Shown: positions 40,373-45,662 of the stretch, piece after piece
Numbering within the stretch: the first letter of the stretch is position 1
How the letters are laid out: each line of letters opens with the position of its first letter
The notes under the pieces: model-generated
What the model was told of the DNA's origin: nothing
Database searches by the model: none
Seen by the model: the letters and a program-made list of their open reading frames with translations, nothing else
IMG/VR virus record: IMGVR_UViG_3300045932_000167
Coordinates: 1 to 45,662 of that record
DNA length: 45,662 nucleotides
Reading direction: 5' to 3' (one strand)
Origin: a virus
Program-made: the position numbers and the translations under genes

Positions 40373-41293
40373 CTACCGGCGGACGGCGACGCCGCCCGCT
40401 TCGACGCGGGCCTCGATGCCGGGGATGGCGACGCCGCGCGCCACGGCGTCGGTGCCGAGCGATTTGAGGTAGGCCCCGATCATGGTCCGGGTCGCGTGCT
40501 CGACCTTGCCGCGGTGCCCCGGCTGTTGGATCAGCCAGGCGAGGGTGGCGGCGAGATCGGTGATCTCGAAGACGATCTCGCGGCGGCGGGCGATCTGGCC
40601 GAGATGCGAGCGCAGCGGCTCCGGCCGCACCGCCTCGGCCCGGTGCGCGGCGCGCTCGGCTTCCTCGCGGGCCTTGGCCGCCGCCAGTTCGGCATTGATC
40701 TGCCCCTGGCCCTGGGCGGCAGCCTCGCGGGCCGTCTTCTCGGCCTCGGCGGCGGCGAGTTCGCGCTGGCGCTGCTCCTCGCGCAGGCGGGCCTGCTCGG
40801 CCTGGGCGGCGGCGCGCTGCTTGTCGTCCCAGACCTTCAGCATGCCCTTGAGACCGCCGCGCCCGTTGTCGCCCTCGCGCGCCAGCTTCAAGGCATGCGC
40901 GATGTCGCCGAACGTCCGGTTGATCAGCGCGGTCGCATCGCGGTAGGGCAGCGAGCGCTGCAGCCGGGCGGCATTGATCTCGTCTTCGAGGTCTTTGCAT
41001 TTGACCCCGAGGTCGAGCGCCGTCCGGGCGCCCTCGGCGTTGCGGATCACCGCCTTCTCGGCCAGCCCCAGCGCCTCGGCGGCGCGCACCCGGAAGGGTT
41101 CGAGCTCGGACTCCAGCGCCTCCGACAGCGGCGGCCGGTTGTGCCCCAGCCCCGGCGCGCGGGCCTTTAGCGCCGCTAGCGCGAGGTTCTGATCCTCGCT
41201 GCCGTCGGGCCACGCCAGGATGGCGGCGGCGACCTCCTGATTGGAGAGGTGCGCATAGGGGTCGAGGTCGGGCAGCTCGGCGGTGTTGGTCAT
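40373..41293 (-). CDS. Large coiled-coil phage protein
   Basis: In this 306-residue protein an N-terminal segment includes APGLGHNRPPLSEALE, a motif often seen in phage recombination-region proteins. Helices with many Ala, Glu, Arg and Gln residues follow (KQRAAAQAEQARLREEQRQR, about 150-235). A folded C-terminus follows (ITDLAATLAWLIQQPGHRGK, KSLGTDAVARGVAIPGIEAR). Similar proteins flank RecT/Erf genes in other phages, so a role in recombination is plausible but not shown. Confidence 0.7.
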   Translation of the reverse strand: MTNTAELPDLDPYAHLSNQEVAAAILAWPDGSEDQNLALAALKARAPGLGHNRPPLSEALESELEPFRVRAAEALGLAEKAVIRNAEGARTALDLGVKCKDLEDEINAARLQRSLPYRDATALINRTFGDIAHALKLAREGDNGRGGLKGMLKVWDDKQRAAAQAEQARLREEQRQRELAAAEAEKTAREAAAQGQGQINAELAAAKAREEAERAAHRAEAVRPEPLRSHLGQIARRREIVFEITDLAATLAWLIQQPGHRGKVEHATRTMIGAYLKSLGTDAVARGVAIPGIEARVEAGGVAVRR

Positions 41294-41841
41294 GCAGGCA
41301 GTCCCAGCTTGTCGAGCATCAGGTTGCCGGAGGGGCTTTTGGCGACCGTCCCGTGGTAGATGAAGTGCCAGCGCTGCGGCCGGGCGGCGTCAAAGACGGG
41401 GGCAAAGGCGGCGAGGCCTTCGGCGCTGCCGAACCGCACCAGCATCGCGATACCGGCCTCGGCCTGCTTCTCGGCGTAGGCCATCAGCGCCGGATCGCGC
41501 CACGCGTCGCGGAAAGCCGGATCGACCCAGACCTGAAAGACCTGCACCTCGGTGACTTCGCCGGTCTCGTTGTGGGTCAGCTTGATCAGGTCGGGCAAGA
41601 GATCGAGGACGTAGTGCGAGCGATCCGGGCGCTTGAGTTTGGCGGTCGCCGGATCGACCAGCCAGCGGCAGTTCCACAGGGCGCAGGAGGGCGGCATCTG
41701 CGGCCGGTGATAGACCCGGCACTTCCCCATGCCCTGGTGGCGGCAGCGCTCGCCGGCACCCTTCGCCAGTTCGCGCACCGGCAAGAGCTTGCAGCACAGG
41801 GTGCAGCCGCCGCAGCGGCGTTTCATCGTCGCCTGGGTCAT
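41290..41841 (-). CDS. YkgJ-like cysteine cluster protein
   Basis: In this 183-residue protein the first 60 residues hold a cysteine cluster: CGGCTLCC, then RCRHQGMGKCRVYHRPQMPP, then SCALWNC. This resembles the YkgJ family, proposed to chelate zinc or an iron-sulfur centre. The rest is alpha/beta (VQVFQVWVDPAFRDAWRDPA, WHFIYHGTVAKSPSGNLMLD). ATG at 41841 or 41826 are both possible. The activity of this family is unknown. It stands one small gene away from a DUF6283-type protein that is also cysteine-rich. Confidence 0.75.
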   Translation of the reverse strand: MTQATMKRRCGGCTLCCKLLPVRELAKGAGERCRHQGMGKCRVYHRPQMPPSCALWNCRWLVDPATAKLKRPDRSHYVLDLLPDLIKLTHNETGEVTEVQVFQVWVDPAFRDAWRDPALMAYAEKQAEAGIAMLVRFGSAEGLAAFAPVFDAARPQRWHFIYHGTVAKSPSGNLMLDKLGLPA

Positions 41842-41966
41842 CGCCGCCTCCGGAACAGGCGGTAGAGGCGGCTCCACCACGGGCGGCGGCGCGGTTCGCG
41901 GAACAACAGGTTGCCGGCCCGCGCCATCCGCTGCAGCCGGTCGGAGCGAACGACTGATGTCGTCAT
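41838..41966 (-). CDS. 42-residue arginine-rich protein
   Basis: A short gene held by 4-base overlaps on both sides. The protein (MTTSVVRSDRLQRMARAGNL, then FREPRRRPWWSRLYRLFRRR) is strongly basic with aromatic residues and could bind nucleic acid or a membrane surface. It is too short for family recognition. Confidence 0.55.
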   Translation of the reverse strand: MTTSVVRSDRLQRMARAGNLLFREPRRRPWWSRLYRLFRRRR

Positions 41967-42499
41967 GGGGGCCTCGCGCGTGGCCGCAGGCGGCGGCTCT
42001 TGCAGTAGGGGCAGAAATTCGGCTCGACCCCCTCGGGGTAGGCGAAGAGACCGGTGCAGTCGCGGCACACCCAGCTTGCCATGCGCGGCGCCGGCTCGTC
42101 GTCGGCGCGGCACGGCGCAATCGCCGGGTCCTGCGGGTCGACCCCGTTGGCGATGGCCATCGCCCGGTAGCTGGGGTAGAGCGGCACCGGGGAGGCGCAG
42201 CCGGTGCCGCCGGCCACGCCGCGCATGCGCGCGGTGAGGTTGTGCACCGAGTTGGCGATCAGAAACCCGGCGCAGGTCGCCGGTTTCTGCGGCCCGCTTT
42301 CGTGACAGCCAAACAGCCGGAACGACGCGTCATAGCAAGTATCGGCGCTCAGCCGGAAAGCTTCGGCCGGGAACTTGCCGGTCTGATCGAGCCGCCAGGG
42401 ACAACCGTTGCAAGGTGCTTTGCGATGCGCGCCGACGCCGTCGATTTGCAAAACTCTGTGCCGATCGTCGGCGCGATGTACCGCAGTGACTTTTATCAT
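41963..42499 (-). CDS. DUF6283-type cysteine-rich protein with C-terminal zinc ribbon
   Basis: This 178-residue protein carries the phage motif set APCNGCPWRLDQTGKFP, then LFGCHESGPQKPATCAGFLI, which matches DUF6283 proteins, a family of unknown function common in actinobacterial and proteobacterial phages. An added end has CRDC and CPYC pairs, a zinc ribbon. The ATG at 42499 lies right behind a palindromic region that probably controls it. It may bind metal or nucleic acid. Confidence 0.75.
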   Translation of the reverse strand: MIKVTAVHRADDRHRVLQIDGVGAHRKAPCNGCPWRLDQTGKFPAEAFRLSADTCYDASFRLFGCHESGPQKPATCAGFLIANSVHNLTARMRGVAGGTGCASPVPLYPSYRAMAIANGVDPQDPAIAPCRADDEPAPRMASWVCRDCTGLFAYPEGVEPNFCPYCKSRRLRPRARPP

Positions 42500-42709
42500 G
42501 GGTTAACCCCCTTCTTGCACCGCGTGCAACACTTCACCATGAAAACGTGCGAGTCCGATACCTGTTTATTGCAAATTTCGAAGAATCAACCGCCGTATTC
42601 GCAACCCGATTTGCAACCGCCGACGACGCGAAGATAGGCGCGAGGGCAACCCCGCTGCTTGTGCGATGCAGCAAGTTGGCCGATCCGCAGTGGCGATGTC
42701 TTGCACATC
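42500..42709 (-). promoter_or_regulatory. Intergenic control region with repeated TTGCA words
   Basis: This 210-base gap is the largest in the minus array apart from the repeat tract and looks AT-richer than its surroundings. TTGCA(A/C) words occur at 42515, 42569, 42612 and 42703, and further copies at 42408 and 42445 lie inside the downstream gene. GGGTTAACCC is a 10-base palindrome at 42500-42509. On the minus strand a TTGATT ... TAAACA pair near 42590 to 42565 is a weak promoter candidate. It would start a transcript for the DUF6283-type gene and those after it. Confidence 0.45.
42515..42529. promoter_or_regulatory. Perfect palindromic operator candidate
   Basis: TTGCAC-CGC-GTGCAA is a perfect 6-base inverted repeat around 3 bases, standing just upstream of the ribosome site of the DUF6283-type gene. 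Size and symmetry fit a dimeric repressor site. The phage's own XRE or ribbon-helix-helix protein could be the binder; that is a guess. Confidence 0.5.
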
Positions 42710-43036
42710 TCATGGGGTGCGCCAGTGCACCGTCAGCTTCGGCTCCTTGATGATCCGGTGGGTGTCGAGCCGCACCACCGCCGCCTCCCTGACCGTGCAC
42801 CAGACCGGCCAGCCCCGATCCATCGCCCAGGCGATCTGCGGGTTGGCGACGCGCGGGATGTAGCCGACCGGGATGCCGTCGACGACGCAGGCGACCGCCC
42901 TCGGATCCTCGCGGTTCTGCGGCTCGCGCTGCAGCGCCACGACATCGCCCGGCTGCAGCTTGGCGACGAGGCTGCGGGCCGGCGTCGGCTTGAAGCGGAT
43001 GCCGACGATGACGGTGTCGAGCGAGACTTCAGCCAC
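42710..43036 (-). CDS. Stand-alone HIRAN-domain protein
   Basis: In this 108-residue protein nearly the whole length is a HIRAN domain: TVIVGIRFKPTPARSLVAKL, PGDVVALQREPQNREDPRAV, then VDGIPVGYIPRVANPQIAWA. In eukaryotic HLTF this domain grips 3' DNA ends at stalled forks; bacterial and phage copies occur alone or fused to nucleases. A role in recognising DNA ends during replication or repair is likely. The start is GTG at 43036, with GAGGAGGG about 6 bases upstream. It overlaps the previous gene by 8 bases. Confidence 0.8.
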   Translation of the reverse strand: MAEVSLDTVIVGIRFKPTPARSLVAKLQPGDVVALQREPQNREDPRAVACVVDGIPVGYIPRVANPQIAWAMDRGWPVWCTVREAAVVRLDTHRIIKEPKLTVHWRTP

Positions 43037-43202
43037 GGGCCCCCTCCTCGAGGCAGCGGTCGATCGTCCGCTCGATCTGCACGATCTGGTCGGCGAGCTG
43101 GCCGCGCCGCCGGTCGGTAAAGGGCAGGGCGCGCATCCGGCGCACCAGTTCGTCGCGATAGGCGGTCAGCGCCTCGGCCGGTTGTTTGCCGCCATCAGGC
43201 AT
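43029..43202 (-). CDS. 57-residue helical hypothetical protein
   Basis: The protein (MPDGGKQPAEALTAYRDELV, RRMRALPFTDRRRGQLADQI, VQIERTIDRCLEE) is a charged two-helix unit. It is coupled by 8-base overlaps to genes on both sides. Unrecognised. Confidence 0.6.
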   Translation of the reverse strand: MPDGGKQPAEALTAYRDELVRRMRALPFTDRRRGQLADQIVQIERTIDRCLEEGARG

Positions 43203-43641
43203 GCGCCGGCTCCTCGAATTGCAGCGGCAGCTCGGCCGGCTTGATCTGCTGATACGGGTTGGCGCGCGGGTCGTTTGGCCGATGGCGTTCCAGCCATTGC
43301 AGATGCGCCACCCGGTAGCTGTATTCGGCGGCGGTGATCGGTTGCGCATAGGCCCAGTGCCCGACGGGGCGCGGGGTCTGGAGCGAGGGATCGGCGAGCG
43401 CCGCCACCGCCTCGTCCGCCCGCAAGGTGCCGTCGCCGCAGCGGCGCCAGACCCCGAGCCGGTCGAGCAGCCGTTCGGGCGGCACTTCGCGGCCGGCGAT
43501 CTCGGCGCGCGGGAAGACCGAGAGCGCGCCGCGGTCGAGCCGGTTCTCCGGATCGGCCGGGTCGTGGTCGCACAACCAGAGCCGCGCCGGGACGAGCGGG
43601 GCACCCCGGCGCAGCCGCAACAGAAAGTACCGTGGCGTCAT
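43195..43641 (-). CDS. Hypothetical early-region protein downstream of the repeat tract
   Basis: This 148-residue protein is unrecognised but looks folded: YFLLRLRRGAPLVPARLWLC, ENRLDRGALSVFPRAEIAGR, then PVGHWAYAQPITAAEYSYRV. ATG at 43641 is the natural start and overlaps the stop of the repeat frame by 4 bases. Its own frame also stays open upstream through the whole repeat tract to 44259, so an N-terminal low-complexity extension cannot be excluded from sequence alone. Confidence 0.7.
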   Translation of the reverse strand: MTPRYFLLRLRRGAPLVPARLWLCDHDPADPENRLDRGALSVFPRAEIAGREVPPERLLDRLGVWRRCGDGTLRADEAVAALADPSLQTPRPVGHWAYAQPITAAEYSYRVAHLQWLERHRPNDPRANPYQQIKPAELPLQFEEPAHA

Positions 43642-44189
43642 TGCCCTGTTCCCCCGCCTGCCATGCCTTGCCGTGCCCTGCTCAGCCGAGACTTGCCGAA
43701 CCATGCCTGCCGCGCCGGGCCTCTCGCAGCCGAGCGACGCGACGCCCTGCCAAACCGCGCCTGCCGTGTCCGCCCTGGGCTCGCCACGTTCGAGCCATGC
43801 CTGCCGCGCCCCGACAAACCCCGCCTTGCCACGCCGTGCCGTGCCCAGCCTTGCCTGCCTTGCCTGCCGAGCGTTGCCGGGCGTTGCCGGGCGTTGCCGC
43901 GCCCTGCCGTGCCGTGCCGTGCCTTGCCTGCCTTGCCTGCCTTGCCATGCCTCGCCCAGTCTTGCCCGGTCGTGCCAAGCCCTGCCTTGCCTGCCGCGCC
44001 ATGCCCCGCCGAGCCGGGCTTTGCCGCGCCCGACCCGGCCGTGCCCTGCCGGCCAATCGGTGCCGTGCCCGGCCCTGCCTGACCGCGGCGTGCTAAGCCG
44101 TGCCCCGCCTGCCATGCCATGCCCGGCCGAACCATGCCTGTCCGGGCCAAACCGAGCCGCGCCTGCCATGCGAAAAGGTTCGCCCTCAC
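43638..44189 (-). CDS. Possible repeat-encoded basic Gly/Ala/Arg protein
   Basis: A 183-residue frame read through the pentanucleotide tract. Its GTG start overlaps the upstream stop by 4 bases (GTGA) and its stop overlaps the next ATG by 4 bases (ATGA), the same coupling used by true genes around it. The protein is built from units such as GKARHG, GRQGW and ARHGV with many Arg, Lys and His, no acidic stretches and no hydrophobic core. It would be disordered and likely nucleic-acid binding. All frames through the tract are open by nature of the repeat, so openness alone is no evidence. The exact fit at both ends is. Confidence 0.45.
   Translation of the reverse strand: MRANLFAWQARLGLARTGMVRPGMAWQAGHGLARRGQAGPGTAPIGRQGTAGSGAAKPGSAGHGAAGKAGLGTTGQDWARHGKAGKAGKARHGTAGRGNARQRPATLGRQGRQGWARHGVARRGLSGRGRHGSNVASPGRTRQARFGRASRRSAARGPARQAWFGKSRLSRARQGMAGGGTGQ
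43660..44175 (-). repeat. Degenerate pentanucleotide tract (GGCAN on the minus strand)
   Basis: About 500 bases composed mainly of TGCCN on the plus strand, mixed with 4-base steps giving 9-base units. TGCCTTGCC occurs three times in a row at 43920-43946, and GCGTTGCCGG-type 10-base units three times at 43871-43900. The repeat decays toward both ends. It has no dyad symmetry and no unique spacers, so it is neither a CRISPR nor a classical iteron array. One strand is strongly G-rich and would be the transcript strand. Confidence 0.92.
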
Positions 44190-44620
44190 GCTGCTTCTTG
44201 ATCCGGCGGTTCAAGCAGCGCGAAAGCGTCGATCGAGCGGAACAACCCGGCCAATTCACGGTCGAGGTGCCGGTGCCGATCGCGCCAGCGGATGAGTTCG
44301 GTCAGCGCCTCTCTGGCGGCGAGCCGGCGCATCTCCTCCGAGGACATCGTCGCGCCCATGTCGCGATAACCGCCGCCGACACTGCGGTCGATCATCAGGC
44401 TGATGGTTTGCCGGTGGCCGACATCGTCGACGACATGGATCGCGATCAACTGGCGCGCCTGGATCAGGCGGTAGCGCTCGCCTGCGACGGCATCGTCCCA
44501 GACAAAAGCGCGATAGAGCGCCGAGTCCGGGTTCTGGCGTGCCCAGTCGATGGCGATCGACGGGTAAATCCGCCCATCGGTTGCTCGCAACGCGACGAGT
44601 TCCGCGCCGATCCGGGTCAT
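44186..44620 (-). CDS. Hypothetical early-region protein
   Basis: This 144-residue protein is unrecognised. The N-terminal half is alpha/beta (MTRIGAELVALRATDGRIYP, SIAIDWARQNPDSALYRAFV) and the C-terminal half helical (SEEMRRLAAREALTELIRWR). It lies between the first minus-strand gene and the repeat tract, with 4-base overlaps to both. The ATG at 44620 is fixed by that coupling. Confidence 0.7.
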   Translation of the reverse strand: MTRIGAELVALRATDGRIYPSIAIDWARQNPDSALYRAFVWDDAVAGERYRLIQARQLIAIHVVDDVGHRQTISLMIDRSVGGGYRDMGATMSSEEMRRLAAREALTELIRWRDRHRHLDRELAGLFRSIDAFALLEPPDQEAA

Positions 44621-45435
44621 GCGACGATCTCGAAAAGCCCCCAACCGAGCCCATTGGAATTCGGGCTGTTGGGGCGACCCTCCCCGACGCCGACCTGAAG
44701 CCCGGCGCGGGCGATCAGATTGACGACATCGCCGGCGCTGAACTGATCCGCGTCCCAGCGGACCCTCAGCATCAACTCCCACTCGTGCCAGATCGGGCGC
44801 CAGCGCAGGTCGGCGCCACCGTTCGCATTGCGGCCCCAGCCTTTGTGGATTTCGGGCTGGCCCTTGACGATGCGCACGAGCGGCGTGCCGTCTTCGGCAT
44901 CGAACCCGTCCGCCTCGATAAAGATCGTCAGCTTGGCGTGGGTCATTTTGTAGCCGACGAGCCGGCAGGCATCGATCGCCGCATTGCGGAAGGCCGGTGC
45001 CGGGATGCCGTGCCAGCCCTCGCGGCTGATGTGCTGCGCCGCCTTGTAGCCGGCTTCGAAGTCGCGCGCCTCGCGCTTCTTGCGGGACCGCGCCTGCGTT
45101 CCGGCGCGCTGCGTCTCCTCCATCTGCGCCTGCGCCTTGGCCGAGAATTTGTGCTGCACATAGGGCGAGATCCCGCGCAGATGCAGGACGGCGGTCTGCA
45201 TCCGCGGCGGGCTGATCACCACCTTCAGGTCGCCCGCCTTGACCGCCTCGATCTCGGCCCGCGTGACCGCCGGGATCTTGCCGCGCAGATCGACCGTCTC
45301 CTCGCCGACCGGCACCGTCGGGGTCGAGCGTCGCGTCCGCCGTGGCGGCGCTGCCGGGGTCGGAGCGGCGGCGCCATTGGTGCGCCGGGGGCGCCCGCGC
45401 GGCTTCGGGGCCGGCGGGTCGAATTGCATCGTCAT
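44617..45435 (-). CDS. Conserved phage protein with C-terminal glycine loop (first early gene)
   Basis: In this 272-residue protein a basic, proline-rich N-terminus (KPRGRPRRTNGAAAPTPAAP) precedes a domain with LHLRGISPYVQHKFSAKAQA, GWHGIPAPAFRNAAIDACRL and VGYKMTHAKLTIFIEADGFD. It ends ARAGLQVGVGEGRPNS then GLGWGLFEI. This belongs to a phage protein type often found near recombination genes, with no settled function. The ferredoxin-like pattern and late Gly-rich loop recall RAMP-type RNA-binding folds, a speculative link. GGAGGA precedes ATGs at 45435 (4 bases) and 45429 (10 bases); either may be the start. Confidence 0.72.
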   Translation of the reverse strand: MTMQFDPPAPKPRGRPRRTNGAAAPTPAAPPRRTRRSTPTVPVGEETVDLRGKIPAVTRAEIEAVKAGDLKVVISPPRMQTAVLHLRGISPYVQHKFSAKAQAQMEETQRAGTQARSRKKREARDFEAGYKAAQHISREGWHGIPAPAFRNAAIDACRLVGYKMTHAKLTIFIEADGFDAEDGTPLVRIVKGQPEIHKGWGRNANGGADLRWRPIWHEWELMLRVRWDADQFSAGDVVNLIARAGLQVGVGEGRPNSPNSNGLGWGLFEIVA

Positions 45436-45450
45436 CGGTTCCTCCACACC

Positions 45451-45480
45451 AAAAAGCCCCGGCTGCGACTGCCGTCGGGG
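45451..45480 (-). terminator. Terminator-like hairpin in the leader of the early array
   Basis: On the minus strand CCCCGAC (45480-45474) and GCCGGGG (45463-45457) pair over a 10-base loop, with one G-U pair, followed by C and five T (45455-45451). It stands 15 bases before the ATG at 45435. It is either the end of a short leader transcript (attenuator, antitermination target) or a stop for transcripts from the other genome end. Confidence 0.6.
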
Positions 45481-45635
45481 TGCCGATGGCTCGGGCTGTC
45501 GCTCGGCGCGAACGTGCCGCGAACAGCCCGGCCAGGTCTGACGAGGCTTGTGTCTGGCCTGTGTCTAAAACCCGGCGCAAAACCCCTTTTCGTTCCGGTT
45601 TTGGCGCTGTCGGAGAACGCGCCGGAACTCGCTAA

Positions 45636-45659
45636 GCCAGTGGAAATACTGGCGTTTTT
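45636..45659 (+). terminator. Hairpin with T run at the right end
   Basis: GCCAGT at 45636-45641 and ACTGGC at 45648-45653 form a 6-base-pair stem with a 6-base loop, followed by G and five T. It has plus-strand terminator polarity although no plus-strand gene precedes it. It may serve transcripts crossing the genome ends after circularisation, or belong to the packaging region. Confidence 0.4.
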
Positions 45660-45662
45660 CGA

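Larger units (their letters stand above)
45436..45662. other. Right-end non-coding region
   Basis: No credible gene. It should hold the promoter of the minus-strand array. Visible elements are the leader hairpin at 45451-45480, a tandem 11-base repeat (TTGTGTCTGG / CTGTGTCTAA near 45548 and 45559), AAAACC words near 45567 and 45579, with GGTTTT at 45597 inverted to them, and a hairpin at the very end. No confident -35/-10 pair was picked out. Confidence 0.5.

Noticed and set aside
43660-44175. CRISPR array
   Set aside because: No constant repeat with unique spacers, no dyad in the unit and no cas genes. It is a short degenerate tandem repeat.
43427-44698. Long plus-strand open frames through the repeat tract giving CRALPALP-type peptides
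   Set aside because: TGCCN repeats cannot make stop codons in any frame, so open frames are automatic. These frames have no ribosome site, run against the operon and do not meet gene borders.
44186-45580. 464-residue frame extending the gene at 44186-44620 upstream
   Set aside because: The upstream 320 residues are a shadow of the first early gene. ATGA coupling at 44617-44620 marks the true start.

Overview
The window looks like a complete or near-complete genome of a tailed, long-tailed (siphovirus-type) bacteriophage with HK97-like head genes. Base composition is GC-rich by eye, and almost every gene is joined to the next by a 1 to 8 base stop/start overlap. No host gene is visible. The host is inferred to be a high-GC proteobacterium, most likely alphaproteobacterial; this rests on overall style only and was not tested by any search.

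Plus strand, about 0.29 to 30.5 kb, is the late (virion) region. It runs HNH endonuclease, small and large terminase, a natural fusion of prohead protease and major capsid protein, a run of small genes that includes an Acb2-like (anti-CBASS) protein, a glycosyltransferase-like gene, portal, a collagen-like fibre protein, four head-tail connector genes, two tandem paralogous major tail proteins separated by a terminator-like hairpin, a tail assembly chaperone pair joined by a canonical -1 slippery site (A AAA AAC), a 2123-residue tape measure protein carrying an M15-type peptidase domain, two distal tail proteins, a tail fibre with an internal duplication, and several small genes. One small membrane protein gene (15666-16016) sits on the opposite strand between chaperone and tape measure and looks like a moron.

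Minus strand, about 45.4 down to 30.4 kb, is a single-direction array of about 30 mostly small genes, presumably early. Recognisable members are a RecT-type single-strand annealing protein with a long C-terminal extension, a stand-alone HIRAN-domain protein, a DUF6283-type cysteine protein next to a YkgJ-like cysteine cluster protein, a protein with a degenerate J-like domain, a ribbon-helix-helix protein, an excisionase-like helix-turn-helix protein, a double XRE-type regulator, several one- to four-helix membrane proteins, and two adjacent tRNA genes (His-GTG-like and Cys-GCA) with encoded CCA ends. The two gene blocks run tail to tail and overlap at 30377-30510.

The most unusual object is 43638-44189: about 540 bases built almost entirely from a degenerate pentanucleotide (sense strand GGCAN), fitted exactly between two genes by 4-base overlaps at each end. 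Because 5 and 3 share no factor, every reading frame encodes the same family of basic Gly/Ala/Arg pentapeptides, so its coding content tolerates frameshifts. No integrase, DNA polymerase, helicase, or clear endolysin/holin cassette was recognised. The non-coding ends (1-292 and 45436-45662) hold phased A/T tracts and hairpins and are the likely place of packaging and regulatory signals.
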